Assembly: GCA_947494675.1 (NCBI GenBank)
Contig: CANLVP010000003.1
Span: forward strand, 483,791 to 547,790
DNA: 64,000 bases
From: an uncultured Paracoccaceae bacterium
Lineage (GTDB): Bacteria > Pseudomonadota > Alphaproteobacteria > Rhodobacterales > Rhodobacteraceae
Direction of reading: 5' to 3'
This document shows positions 7,740 to 17,358 of the stretch, piece by piece. The notes beneath the pieces are model-generated. The model made no database searches, had not been told where the DNA came from, and worked only from the letters and a program-made list of their open reading frames with translations. Both the position numbers and the translations under genes were made by a program. How positions within the stretch are numbered: the stretch's first letter is position 1; each line of letters begins with the position of its first letter.

Positions 7740-9470
7740 TCAAGTGCCACCAACAGCCTTTTGCCATTGAGGATAGTTCCGACGTGCAAAGTCTTTGGTG
7801 ATGTAGCCATCCGTTACGTCGTCGTGCACGGCCTCGACCGGGCGCATCGTTGGGTCGCCGTAGCCGCCGCCGCCGCCGGTATGGAACTCTAGCCGTTCGC
7901 CTGCGGGGATGAAAACGCCGGTTGCTTTGGAGACGTTCTGAAGGTCCTCACCGGTGATCGCCAGATTGCATAGGTTGGCACGGCCTTCGCCGCCACCTGC
8001 CAAGCCCCATGGCGGAAGTTTCGTCCGCTCAAAGACCGTTGTGGCATAGGTATCGCCCAGCATGCGGAAGGTGAAATCGACCCCCGCACCGCCGCGCCAT
8101 TGGCCGGCACCGCCTGAATCGGCGGCAAGCGCCATTTGTTCGACCACCCATGGATTGCGGTTTTCCCAGACCTCGACCGGCGTAAACCGCGTGGCGCTTT
8201 CGGCGACATGCAGCATCGTGCCGCCATCGCCACCTGCCCAAGCCCCTTGGCCCACAGGATGCGGTGCGCCGTCCATCCAAGGGCTGCCATCGTCCTTGAC
8301 GCCCCACCAGACGCAGGAATCGATACATCCGCCAGAGGAGGCTGGCACCCCTTCGGGGATCGCCTCGGCCAATGCGCGGTAGATGATCTCAATCGCCTGC
8401 ATCGCGGGCCAGCCGTAGATAAAGCAGGGTGCCGGTGCGACCGGGTGAAACATCGTGCCTTCCCGCGTGATCACCTGAATGGGCCGAAAATGCCCTTCAT
8501 GCGGGGGTTCGCCATAGCCTGCCAGCATCGTGATCGCGACGCGCGCGGCCGACATGGTCGAGGGCAGCGGGCAGTTGATCGGGCCACGGGTCTGTTCTGG
8601 GACATTGGAGAAATCGATGACCACGTCAGAGCCCTTGACCTCCAACGCCACTTCAAACGGGACGACACCTTCGGTGACGCCGTCGCTGTCCATTTGCCCT
8701 TGTCCGACATAGCGCCCATCGGGGATCTTCTCAAAATAGGACCGAATAACACGGTCGCCATGGTCGAACATGTCTTCCACGGCGGCCTTAAAAGTGTCGA
8801 TCCCGTACCGGGTGACGATGTCCTCGAAACGCTCAACCCCGACCCGGCAACCGGTGACCTGCGCACCCATGTCACCTGCGACCGCTTTGGGCATCCGCGT
8901 GTTGGCGATGATGATCCGGTAGACGTCGTCGTTCAGCTCGCCTTTACGATAAAGCTTCAGGCCCGGATAAACCGTGCCCTCCTGAAAGATGTCGGTGGTG
9001 TCGGTGCAATAGGGCTCTTTGGCCGCGATATCGAGCCAATGCCCTTTGATGGCGGTGTACCCAATGACCGCGCCGCCGTGGAACGCAGGCATCACGATCA
9101 CCACGTCCTGCGCATGGCTGCCGGTGCCGTAGGACCAATTGTAGATCAGCACATCACCGGGATCGAGGTTGTCGACCCCGCCAATGCCCTTGACCGCTTC
9201 GTCCACGGCGTAATTCAACGTCCCCATGAACAGCGGTAGGCTGGGCGCTTGGCTGAGCATCCGCAGATCCCGGTCATAGATTGCGACGGCGAAATCCAGC
9301 ACCTCATAGATGATTGGCGAGAACGCAGTGCGGATCAGCGCGCGTTTCATCTGGTTGGCCGCGGAATTCAACGCGTGGCGGATCACCTCGGTCGTGATCG
9401 GGTCAGAGCTGCCGCTGACATCATTGCGCGGTAGACCGGCGGGATGGGTTGTGGTGGTTTTAGAAAGCAT
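7740..9470 (-). CDS. hyuB: Hydantoinase B/oxoprolinase family protein (HyuB1)
   Basis: A 576-residue HyuB-family subunit that works with a HyuA partner to open cyclic amides, usually with ATP. The N-terminal block DPITTEVIRHALNSAANQM and SPIIYEVLDFAVAIYD is typical, and the C-terminal HTGGGGGYGDPTMRP block is complete. It is unusual at the motif that normally reads NDPxxGGxTH: here the text is YNWSYGTGSHAQD, so the Asp-Pro pair is lost. It is the last gene of the eight-gene operon, 4 nt after hyuA1. The substrate cannot be deduced. Confidence 0.88.
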   Translation of the reverse strand: MLSKTTTTHPAGLPRNDVSGSSDPITTEVIRHALNSAANQMKRALIRTAFSPIIYEVLDFAVAIYDRDLRMLSQAPSLPLFMGTLNYAVDEAVKGIGGVDNLDPGDVLIYNWSYGTGSHAQDVVIVMPAFHGGAVIGYTAIKGHWLDIAAKEPYCTDTTDIFQEGTVYPGLKLYRKGELNDDVYRIIIANTRMPKAVAGDMGAQVTGCRVGVERFEDIVTRYGIDTFKAAVEDMFDHGDRVIRSYFEKIPDGRYVGQGQMDSDGVTEGVVPFEVALEVKGSDVVIDFSNVPEQTRGPINCPLPSTMSAARVAITMLAGYGEPPHEGHFRPIQVITREGTMFHPVAPAPCFIYGWPAMQAIEIIYRALAEAIPEGVPASSGGCIDSCVWWGVKDDGSPWMDGAPHPVGQGAWAGGDGGTMLHVAESATRFTPVEVWENRNPWVVEQMALAADSGGAGQWRGGAGVDFTFRMLGDTYATTVFERTKLPPWGLAGGGEGRANLCNLAITGEDLQNVSKATGVFIPAGERLEFHTGGGGGYGDPTMRPVEAVHDDVTDGYITKDFARRNYPQWQKAVGGT

Positions 9471-9474
9471 GGCG

Positions 9475-11493
9475 TTATCCCCGTTCGATCATGAGTTCGC
9501 CGAAATCGCCCGCGCGGACGGTCCATCCGGCATCGACATATGTGGTGGCCACGGTTTCGGTGATGATCACCGGCCCCGTGACGCCTGTGCCGATGTCATC
9601 GCGTGGACAGACCTTGAACGGCACCCGCTTTTTGTCGCGGAATGAATAGGCAGCGATGTCGCCGGTGGTCATGCCGGTACTTGCAGTTGTTGGGCCGCCA
9701 GAGTGGTCCCGTTTTGGCAGGGCGGCTTTGAGTTGGGCGCGGATGGCCGTGACCTCTACCCCGTCATTCAACGTGGCCCCGAAGGTTTTCGTATAAAGGG
9801 CGGAAAAGCGATCTGCGATTGTGGCGGCAGGTTCCGCGAGATCCAGACCATTGAGCGGCACAGGCACAGAAAGCGTGTGTTCCTGACCCACGTAACGCAC
9901 ATCCAGTTTCAGCGAGGCTTCCGCGTCCGGCACGGTTTCGCCCCTTGCTTTGATGCTGGCAATCAGATCGCCGAAGACCGATCCGAATTCGACAAGTGCG
10001 GCGTCGGTCAGGGGGCGCACAAGGGTGCGCGATGCGCTTTGCACCATGTCGGCCCCTAACAGCCCCCAGGCTGAAAAGATGCCAGCAAAGGGCGGGACCA
10101 CGATCTTTTTCATCGCCATTTCGTCGGCCAGAAGGGTCGCCATCATGCCGCCCGCGCCACCGAAGGGCAAAAGCGTCATTTCCCGGGCATCGAGGCCCTG
10201 CTCGGTCGAAATCTCGCGGATCGCATTGGCCATTGAACTGGCGGCGATGCGGATCACGCCTGCGGCGGTGTCCTCAACCGGCTGGCTAATCGCATCGGCC
10301 ACGCTGGTCAGCGCGCGTTCGGCGGCGTCGATGTCCAGTGTAATCCCAGAGGCAAGTTCCCCCGGACCCAGCATCCCAAGGTAGGCCGCCGCATCTGTCA
10401 CGGCGGGCTGCTCCCCGCCCTTGCCATAGCAGGCAGGTCCCGGTTCAGCGCCCGCACTATGCGGCCCGACCCGCATGAAACCACCGCCATCCTCGTAGGC
10501 AAGCGACCCGCCACCCGCACCGATGGAGCGCACATCAACCCACGGGCTCAGGATCGGCATATTGTCGATCTCACCTTCAAACAGTACCTGCGGCTCGCCC
10601 TCCAGAATAAGCGCTGCGTCAAAGCTGGTGCCGCCAACATCGGCGGTGATCATGCCTTTGTCGCCGATCAGACGTGCGAACTCGGATGCGCCAATGGCCC
10701 CGCCAACCGGGCCGGACATGATCGTCTCGAACGGGCGTTCTTCGGCCTCGGAAAAGTTCATCGACCCGCCACCGGAGCGTGTGATCAGGCATTTGCCGGT
10801 GAACCCGGCCTCGCGCAGCTGGCCTTCGAGCCGGTTCAGATAATTCGCCATGCGTCCGCGCACGAAGGCGTCGATCACAGCGGTCGAGGTCCGTTCATAT
10901 TCGCGGTATTCGCCACAGACGCGGTGCGACAGGGTGATGCCGCCCTCAAACCCGGCCTCGCGCAGATACCGTTCGACCAACAGTTCATGTTCGGGGTTGG
11001 CGTAAGAATGCATCAAGCTGACGGCGACGCTGGTCACGTCATGGGCCATGAATGTCTGCACCGCTGTAGCAACAGCCTCTGCCGTTGGCGCGCCTTCGGT
11101 GGACCCATCGGCCATTGTGCGCCCCGGCACCTCAAGCCGCAATCTGCGCGGCACGAGTGGTTTGGTCTGCTCCCAGAAGAGGTTATACATTTCGGCCCGG
11201 TCGCCCCGACGGATTTCCAGCACATCGCGGAACCCTTCGGTGGCAATCAACCCGACAGTGGACCCGCGCCGTTCCAAAAGCGCGTTCAGACCAACTGTGG
11301 TGCCATGTAGGAAGTATTCCGCTTTGGTCAGCACCTCTTGCGGCACATGTGCGGCAATCGCAGCGACGACGCCTTCCTCTGGTGCGGCAGGCACGGTCGG
11401 CACCTTGCCCTGCACGGTCTTGCCCGTGGCGTCGTCAAAGTAGACCAGATCGGTGAAGGTGCCCCCGATATCAACTGCTATGCGTGTCGCCAT
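9475..11493 (-). CDS. hyuA: Hydantoinase/oxoprolinase family protein, ATP-binding subunit (HyuA1)
   Basis: A 672-residue HyuA protein with an ASKHA-type ATPase fold. The first phosphate loop is RIAVDIGGTFTDLVYF at the N-terminus, the second is ITADVGGTSFDAALI near residue 285, and the family blocks HGTTVGLNALLERRG and GGGSLAYED are present. The pair HyuA1/HyuB1 is expected to couple ATP hydrolysis to ring opening of a hydantoin, oxoproline-like or other cyclic amide. A 66 nt gap separates it from the upstream peptidase gene, the largest gap in the operon, so an internal promoter is possible. The translated text shows no interruption. Confidence 0.9.
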   Translation of the reverse strand: MATRIAVDIGGTFTDLVYFDDATGKTVQGKVPTVPAAPEEGVVAAIAAHVPQEVLTKAEYFLHGTTVGLNALLERRGSTVGLIATEGFRDVLEIRRGDRAEMYNLFWEQTKPLVPRRLRLEVPGRTMADGSTEGAPTAEAVATAVQTFMAHDVTSVAVSLMHSYANPEHELLVERYLREAGFEGGITLSHRVCGEYREYERTSTAVIDAFVRGRMANYLNRLEGQLREAGFTGKCLITRSGGGSMNFSEAEERPFETIMSGPVGGAIGASEFARLIGDKGMITADVGGTSFDAALILEGEPQVLFEGEIDNMPILSPWVDVRSIGAGGGSLAYEDGGGFMRVGPHSAGAEPGPACYGKGGEQPAVTDAAAYLGMLGPGELASGITLDIDAAERALTSVADAISQPVEDTAAGVIRIAASSMANAIREISTEQGLDAREMTLLPFGGAGGMMATLLADEMAMKKIVVPPFAGIFSAWGLLGADMVQSASRTLVRPLTDAALVEFGSVFGDLIASIKARGETVPDAEASLKLDVRYVGQEHTLSVPVPLNGLDLAEPAATIADRFSALYTKTFGATLNDGVEVTAIRAQLKAALPKRDHSGGPTTASTGMTTGDIAAYSFRDKKRVPFKVCPRDDIGTGVTGPVIITETVATTYVDAGWTVRAGDFGELMIERG

Positions 11494-11559
11494 CTTTGTT
11501 ACCTATCGTTAGTTCAAGCCGGTATCCGTCTTGGTGCGTCAGTTGATTGGCGAGCGAAA

Positions 11560-12642
11560 TCACCCAATGACTGTCAGGTCACGCGGCAGACCTGACAAGA
11601 TCTCTGGCCCATCGGCGCGCATGATCACGATGTCTTCCAGCCGCAGGCCAAAGCGGCCCGGCAGGTAGATGCCCGGCTCGATGGAAAACACCATGCCCTC
11701 GTCCAGAACGGATTGCGATGAGGCCGAGATATAGGGCGGCTCATGCACTTCGATGCCCATGCCGTGGCCGAGGCGGTGGACGAAGTATTCGCCGTAGCCT
11801 GCGTCGGTGATCACTTTGCGCGCCGCGTCATCCAGAACGTGTGCCTTCACACCGGGACGGGCGACTTCCATCGCGGCTTGCACTGCGGCTTCGACAATGG
11901 CGTGCACTTCTGCGTAGCCTTCGGGCGCCTCGCCCATCACCGCCATGCGAGTGATGTCAGAGCTGAAACCGTCGCGACCCGCGCCAATGTCCATGACCAC
12001 CGCTTGGCCTTTTTCAAGCACGGTGTCGCCCGTTTGGTGGTGGGGCAGCGCACCGTTTCCACCAGCCCCTACGATGGTGAAGATCGGCGCTGCGCCAAGA
12101 CTGACAAAGGTTTCGCGCGCGACCGCTGCGACTTCCAATTCCGTCATGCCCGGGCGCATCGCGGCCCAAGCTGCTTGCATGGCTTTGTCCGCGATCAGAG
12201 CATTGGCCTTGAGCGCGGAGTATTCGTCTGGCCCTTTGCGGGCGCGGAGCGCGCTGACGGTCGTGTCGCAGAACTGACGCTTGGCGTTCATCAGCCTGTC
12301 TTGGATCAACGCCGCGTGATCGGCGCGCATCGTTTCATCCAAGGCGATGGACCGGGATGCATGTGCACCAAAGGTGTCCAGCATCGTCTCAAGCGCAGCC
12401 GTCGGACCGTCGGCATCCAGCCATTCAAAAAAGGGCAGATCGGTTTGGCGACGCGCGCTTTCGGTCTCCAAGGCGGGCATAAGGATGCCTGCGTGATCGG
12501 CAGTGATGCAGAAAATAAGCGGGCGTTCATCAGCGTGCGGGTGCATGCCTGTCAGCCATTCCAAATGCTTACCGGGCCCAAGGGCCACCAGATCGACGCC
12601 CTCTTCGACCATTTTCGCGCGCAGGCTTGCTAGTCTGTCCAT
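11560..12642 (-). CDS. M24 family metallopeptidase, probable Xaa-Pro dipeptidase/aminopeptidase
   Basis: The 360-residue protein has a creatinase-like N-terminal domain (about 1-130) and a pita-bread catalytic domain. All five metal ligands are present: D218 in VVMDIGAG, D229 in FSSDITR, H293 in RLGHGMGIEVHE, E322 in SIEPGIY and E336 in LRLEDIV. This argues for an active metallopeptidase that splits X-Pro bonds, and against a creatinase, which lacks metal. The ATG at 12642 is chosen over a longer frame because it lies 2 nt after the preceding stop and gives the usual length. Between two hyuAB pairs it could split dipeptides released by ring opening. A lyase-type M24 member is the main alternative. 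Confidence 0.82.
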   Translation of the reverse strand: MDRLASLRAKMVEEGVDLVALGPGKHLEWLTGMHPHADERPLIFCITADHAGILMPALETESARRQTDLPFFEWLDADGPTAALETMLDTFGAHASRSIALDETMRADHAALIQDRLMNAKRQFCDTTVSALRARKGPDEYSALKANALIADKAMQAAWAAMRPGMTELEVAAVARETFVSLGAAPIFTIVGAGGNGALPHHQTGDTVLEKGQAVVMDIGAGRDGFSSDITRMAVMGEAPEGYAEVHAIVEAAVQAAMEVARPGVKAHVLDDAARKVITDAGYGEYFVHRLGHGMGIEVHEPPYISASSQSVLDEGMVFSIEPGIYLPGRFGLRLEDIVIMRADGPEILSGLPRDLTVIG

Positions 12643-12644
12643 GG

Positions 12645-13643
12645 TCACGCTCCTGTTTCGATGACGACTTTGCCGTGCTGTGCACGCGGTTTTTCCAGAT
12701 AGCGCCAAGCCTCTATGTAGCCTTCCATGGGATAAACCTTATCGATCAATGGCTTGAGCGATCCATCAGACAGCCCGGCATAGACATATTCCGTGCCGCG
12801 TTTCTTGGCCGCATCGTCTTCGACGTAGTTGAACAGCGAATACATGTGCAGCCATGCGTTTGACTGCCACATATCGACGAAAGGAATGTCGGGAAACTTT
12901 TCTGTCAGCGTTCCGTAGAGCATGATCTTAGCGTTTTTGGCCAAGCTGGGCCCATAGCGCGTAGGAAAGTCGCCGCCAACGGGGTCAAACACGCCGTGTA
13001 CGCCAACACCATTGGTAGCGTCCTTGATAAAGGCGGCAAGGTCGCTGCCATCATCGACATAGACGTGGTCAGCACCGGTTTCTTTGAGGTAGTCCACTTT
13101 GCTGGCGGAGCGTGTCGTGGCAATCATCGTGGCACCTGCCGCACGGCCAATCTGCAAGGCGGCGTTGCCTGCGGTGCTGGTGGCCGCGGTCGCAAGGATA
13201 TTCACCCCGGGTCCGGCCTTGGCCATCTCAATCACCGGGTAATATGCGGTCATGAACTGCATCCAGACCGAACAGGCCTCTACCGCGCTCATGTTTTCAG
13301 GTGCAGGCGTCAGGTATTTGGCAGGTGTTGTGAGCGTGTCGGCGCTGGCACCTCTGTCGTAGTAGAAATAGGGCAAGGTGCAGTAGCGTTTGCCGATTTC
13401 AATGCCGGTGACACCTTCGCCGATGGCCTCAACAATGCCTGTGGCCTCGTCGCCAATGCGGGCGGGAAAGTGATTAAAGCTGAAGGAGTATTGGTCCTTC
13501 ATCAGGTTCATATCACCCCAGTTCAGGGCAAAGGCTTCGATCCGCAGGCGAACCTCGCCGGGGCCGGGCGAAACCTCTGCGCAATCTTGCAGGCGTAGCC
13601 CCTCATATCCGTCGTAAGCGTCGATCACCCATTCTCTTGGCAT
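12645..13643 (-). CDS. Zinc-binding-dehydrogenase superfamily (MDR) oxidoreductase, quinone-reductase-like
   Basis: A 332-residue medium-chain dehydrogenase/reductase. The N-terminal GroES-like domain reads GPGEVRLRIEAFALNWGDMNL and RIGDEATGIVEAIGEGV. The catalytic-zinc GHE motif is missing, so it resembles NADPH:quinone oxidoreductases. The nucleotide fold contains LATAATSTAGNAALQIGRAAGAT. It lies 2-3 nt from both neighbours in the operon. A role in oxidising or reducing an intermediate released by the Hyu enzymes is plausible, but the substrate is unknown. Confidence 0.82.
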   Translation of the reverse strand: MPREWVIDAYDGYEGLRLQDCAEVSPGPGEVRLRIEAFALNWGDMNLMKDQYSFSFNHFPARIGDEATGIVEAIGEGVTGIEIGKRYCTLPYFYYDRGASADTLTTPAKYLTPAPENMSAVEACSVWMQFMTAYYPVIEMAKAGPGVNILATAATSTAGNAALQIGRAAGATMIATTRSASKVDYLKETGADHVYVDDGSDLAAFIKDATNGVGVHGVFDPVGGDFPTRYGPSLAKNAKIMLYGTLTEKFPDIPFVDMWQSNAWLHMYSLFNYVEDDAAKKRGTEYVYAGLSDGSLKPLIDKVYPMEGYIEAWRYLEKPRAQHGKVVIETGA

Positions 13644-13646
13644 GTT

Positions 13647-15284
13647 CTACCCTCCGTGAACCTCGGCTGCGCGGTCCGCTGCGATCAGCCCCGCCTTGAT
13701 ATCTGCGTCCACGGCTGCCCGGTTGCGTTTCTTCGGGTCGCCATAGCCCGCGCCCGAAGAGGTCACGACGCGTATCACGTCATCTGTTGTGACATCTAGG
13801 CCAGACACAAAGCTGTAGCGTTCGGTGCCTTCAGGCTTGATCACCTCGATGTAATTGCCTGACCCCTCATTGCCGCCTTCCATCGCCCAAGGCTTGACCT
13901 TGGACCGCGTGTAGCCCGCCGTTAGGAATCCGTCGCTTGTGCGAATGCGGTATTCGAGAACCAAGCCGCGCCCACCGTTGAATTCACCTTCGCCGCCGGG
14001 GCTCGTGTTCAGCGCCATGCGATCCACATAAAGCCCATTGCGCGCCTCTGAAATTTCGGCGGGCGTGTTGTAGGTTTCGCCATGGAAATTGCAGAAGGTG
14101 CAGGAAATACCTTCATGATCCTGCCCGGCACCCCAACCGCCAACTTGCGGTTCAATGATGGTGTATTGGCGCCCCGTATCAGGGTGGGTGCCACCAATGA
14201 ATGTGCCGCAGACCGAGCTGAAATGCCCGGCGGGCAACAGGTGGGACACATGTGGGGCCAAGCAGCGCGAGATCAGATCGTTACTGCGGACTTCGGTTTC
14301 ATAATAAAACCCGATGGCCGCCGGTTCCTTGGCGTGAAAGATCGACCCTTCACGGGTCAGCACGGTCAGGGGACGAAAACTGCCGTCATTGGCGGGCGTG
14401 TCCGGCCCGGTCAGCGCCTTAAAGAGCATTTGCGCGCAGATCAGTGTGCCATCACGTGTGGCGTTGGCGGGACCGTTCATCTGATCTGGATTATCCCGGA
14501 AATCGACAATAAATTCATCGTCGCTGATTGTGACCTTCACGTTGAATATCTGGCCATCGTCCTGCGGTTCGGACAGCTCGAACGTGCCTTTGGGCAGCTT
14601 GGCAAGTTCCGCCCGCGCCGCCTTTTCACCAAAGTCCATAAAGCTGTCCATCGCGGCCAAAAACGTCTTGGGCGTGTATTTTTCGGCCAACAAGCCCAGC
14701 CTGCGTTCGCCCACGCGCACAGCCGCAATGGCGGCCCAGACATCGCCTTTCAGGAAATCGGGCATCCGCGAATTGCAGGTCAGGATATCCATGACGGCGT
14801 CATCGGTGACACCTTCGTTGATGATTTTCACCGCAGGCAGGCGGAGACCCTCTTGGAAGACCTCCGTCGCATCGCCGGACAAAGACCCGGGGGCCATGCC
14901 GCCGATGTCGGAATTGTGGGCGATATTGGCGGTCCAGGCGATCAATTGGCCCTCGACAAAGACGGGCATCGCCAGCACCAAATCGTTCAGGTGGGTGACG
15001 CCGCCGTGCCAAGGATCATTGGTGATGAAGACATCGCCGGGTCGGATATCGTTATGTTTTGACAGAATAAACTGCACCGATTTATCGAGCACGCCGATAA
15101 ACGCAGGGATGCCTGCACCAGAGGAGGCAAGCCGCCCTTCGGCATCGGTGATGCCTGTGCCCATATCCAGCACTTCGTAAATGATTGAGGACATCGCGGT
15201 CTTGCGCATCGCGGCGAACATCTCATCCGCTGTGGCCTGCAACGCGTTCTGGATGATTTCGAGTGTGATGGGATCTTCGCTCAT
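13647..15284 (-). CDS. hyuB: Hydantoinase B/oxoprolinase family protein (HyuB2)
   Basis: A 545-residue HyuB with canonical motifs: DPITLEIIQNALQATADEM at the start, SSIIYEVLDMGTGITDAEG, the intact ITNDPWHGGVTHLNDLVLA, and SSGAGYGDPKKRN at the C-terminus. The ATG at 15284 is 4 nt after hyuA2 and gives the family start; the longer frame runs into hyuA2. It forms a pair with HyuA2. It resembles HyuB3 at 24839 (shared YEVLD-GTGITDA-GRL and TNDP-HGGVTHLND text) more than HyuB1, so HyuA2 might serve both. Confidence 0.9.
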   Translation of the reverse strand: MSEDPITLEIIQNALQATADEMFAAMRKTAMSSIIYEVLDMGTGITDAEGRLASSGAGIPAFIGVLDKSVQFILSKHNDIRPGDVFITNDPWHGGVTHLNDLVLAMPVFVEGQLIAWTANIAHNSDIGGMAPGSLSGDATEVFQEGLRLPAVKIINEGVTDDAVMDILTCNSRMPDFLKGDVWAAIAAVRVGERRLGLLAEKYTPKTFLAAMDSFMDFGEKAARAELAKLPKGTFELSEPQDDGQIFNVKVTISDDEFIVDFRDNPDQMNGPANATRDGTLICAQMLFKALTGPDTPANDGSFRPLTVLTREGSIFHAKEPAAIGFYYETEVRSNDLISRCLAPHVSHLLPAGHFSSVCGTFIGGTHPDTGRQYTIIEPQVGGWGAGQDHEGISCTFCNFHGETYNTPAEISEARNGLYVDRMALNTSPGGEGEFNGGRGLVLEYRIRTSDGFLTAGYTRSKVKPWAMEGGNEGSGNYIEVIKPEGTERYSFVSGLDVTTDDVIRVVTSSGAGYGDPKKRNRAAVDADIKAGLIAADRAAEVHGG

Positions 15285-15288
15285 GCCC

Positions 15289-17358
15289 TCAGCCCTCCAG
15301 CGCGATGTGAATGTTGGAATAGGCATCGACCGACACCTGATTGCCGGGATGGATCACAACCGTTGATCCGCTGTCTTCGATGATCGCAGGTCCTGTGAAG
15401 GCCATGCCCGGTTTCAGCGCATCCCCATCGTAGATCGATGCCTCGTGCACACCTTCCAACGCATAGTCCACCTTGCGGGTCGCTTTGATGGCACCCGAGG
15501 CATCAGCTGGGCCAAGATCGGCCGGGGCCATGGTCAGCTTGCCCACCTCTGCGCGGGCGACAAGGTGGATGCCGACCATCTCAACCGGGGCGTCCAAGCG
15601 GTAGGTGTATTCCTTTTCATAAATCGCGTGGAATTCCTGCGCGATTTTATCGAGCGAAGCATCAGTGATATCGCCCGTCAGGGGCACTTCGGTCGTGTGT
15701 TCTTGGTTCTGATAGCGGAACTTTCCGTAGCGCAGGAAACTGATCTTTTCGGAGGCGACGCCTTCGGCCTCGAACGTGGCGCGGGCCTCTGCCTCGGTCT
15801 GGGCAAAGGTGTCTTCGATGCGCGCGCCAGCACCTTCCGTCAGGTCCATCAGTTGGGTTGCGAAGTAATCGCGACGTAGATCGCTCATCATCATGCCCCA
15901 GGCCGAGAAGACACTGGCTGCCGCAGGAACGATGACTTTGTTCATTTGAAGCTCTTGCGCGAGTGCCACCGCGTGCATCGACCCGCCGCCGCCAAAGGCC
16001 AGCAGGGTAAAGTCGCGGGTATCATGTCCACGGTTCAGGCTGACCAGCTTGAGCGCGTTGACCATGTTGTCATTTGCGATCCGCACAATGCCGCGCGCGG
16101 CATCATCGACGGTGACATCCAGCTTAGCCGCCAAAACGCTCAGCGCGTTTTCCGCCGCCGTCATATCCGCCTCAACACTGCCACCGCAGAAATAGTCGCG
16201 GTTGATCCGGCCCAGCCAAAGGTTGGCATCCGTCGTGGTCGCTTGCGTGCCGCCTTTGCCGTAGGCCGCTGGCCCCGGCAAAGCGCCCGCCGATTGTGGG
16301 CCCACATGCAGCTTGCCGAAATCATCGACACGGGCAATGGACCCGCCACCATTGCCGATCTCAACCAGATCAACCACCGGCACCATGATCGGGTAGCCCG
16401 CGGATTTGCGGCTGCGTTCGATCCAGTAGTCGGTCATGATTTTGACCTCACCGCCTTCGATCAGCGAGCACTTCGCCGTTGTGCCCCCGATATCCAGGGC
16501 GAGGATGTTGGGTTCGTTGATCAGCTTGCCCAGCTCGGCAGCCCCCCAAAAACCAGAGGCCGGGCCGCTTTCGACCATGGTGATCGGGATTTTCGAGGTC
16601 GCAGCAAGGCTGTCGATCCCGCAATTCGACTGCATGATATAGGGCGACTTTTGCAATCCGCGTGACTTGAGGCCTTCATCGAGCTGGCTGAGGTAGCGCG
16701 CAGCCACGGGCTGCACAAAGGCAGACAGGACGGTCGTGTTGGTGCGCTCATATTCGCGCCATTCGCGGGTGATTTGATGCGAGGCGACGACGGAGACCTC
16801 AGGCCAGAGCTTTGCAACCTCTCCCAGAACCGCCTTTTCATGGGCGGGATTGGCGTAGCCGTGCAGCAGGCAAATCGCGACGGCCTGAACGCCCTCGGCG
16901 CGGAACATGTCCAAAATCGCAGGCAGGCCGGACAGATCGAGAGGATGCCGCTCTTTGCCAAGGTAGGTCATGCGACCCGGCACTTCGGTCCGCAGATGGC
17001 GCGGTACGAAGGGGGCGGGCTTGACGTAATGCAGGTTGAAGAAATCGGGGCGGTTGCCGCGCGCGATTTCCAGAATATCGCGGAACCCTTCTGTGGTGAT
17101 CAGACCAACCGGTACGCCTTTGCGTTCGGTCAATGCGTTGATCACGACCGTGGTGCCGTGGGCCATGAAATCGACCGCCTCCGGGTCAATGCCGCCCTTT
17201 TCCAGAACTTTCAGAACGCCCGCCTCATAGTTCGGCGGGGTCGTGTCTGACTTTGCGGTGGTGATCTTCAGCTGCCCGTCAGCGCCGGTCTCAAACGCCA
17301 CAAGGTCGGTAAATGTGCCACCCACATCGGTGGCAACACGGAGGGTTGTGTCATTCAT
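15289..17358 (-). CDS. hyuA: Hydantoinase/oxoprolinase family protein, ATP-binding subunit (HyuA2)
   Basis: A 689-residue HyuA. The first phosphate loop is VATDVGGTFTDLVAF and the second LALDIGGTTAKCSLIEGG; HGTTVVINALTERKGVP and GNGGGSIARVDD are the usual family blocks. The ATG at 17358 is preferred to a 38-residue upstream extension that overlaps the GAF gene and has no family similarity. It overlaps the GAF gene end by 4 nt. With HyuB2 it forms the first of two hydantoinase/oxoprolinase pairs in the operon. Confidence 0.9.
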   Translation of the reverse strand: MNDTTLRVATDVGGTFTDLVAFETGADGQLKITTAKSDTTPPNYEAGVLKVLEKGGIDPEAVDFMAHGTTVVINALTERKGVPVGLITTEGFRDILEIARGNRPDFFNLHYVKPAPFVPRHLRTEVPGRMTYLGKERHPLDLSGLPAILDMFRAEGVQAVAICLLHGYANPAHEKAVLGEVAKLWPEVSVVASHQITREWREYERTNTTVLSAFVQPVAARYLSQLDEGLKSRGLQKSPYIMQSNCGIDSLAATSKIPITMVESGPASGFWGAAELGKLINEPNILALDIGGTTAKCSLIEGGEVKIMTDYWIERSRKSAGYPIMVPVVDLVEIGNGGGSIARVDDFGKLHVGPQSAGALPGPAAYGKGGTQATTTDANLWLGRINRDYFCGGSVEADMTAAENALSVLAAKLDVTVDDAARGIVRIANDNMVNALKLVSLNRGHDTRDFTLLAFGGGGSMHAVALAQELQMNKVIVPAAASVFSAWGMMMSDLRRDYFATQLMDLTEGAGARIEDTFAQTEAEARATFEAEGVASEKISFLRYGKFRYQNQEHTTEVPLTGDITDASLDKIAQEFHAIYEKEYTYRLDAPVEMVGIHLVARAEVGKLTMAPADLGPADASGAIKATRKVDYALEGVHEASIYDGDALKPGMAFTGPAIIEDSGSTVVIHPGNQVSVDAYSNIHIALEG

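Noticed and set aside
8136-9239. Plus-strand open frame of 367 codons opposite hyuB1
   Set aside because: Antisense shadow of a complete HyuB; the composition is His/Asp/Arg-rich and there is no recognisable domain.
11560-12642. Creatinase as identity of the M24 protein
   Set aside because: Creatinases of this fold lack the five metal ligands, whereas all five are present here. A metallopeptidase is the better call.
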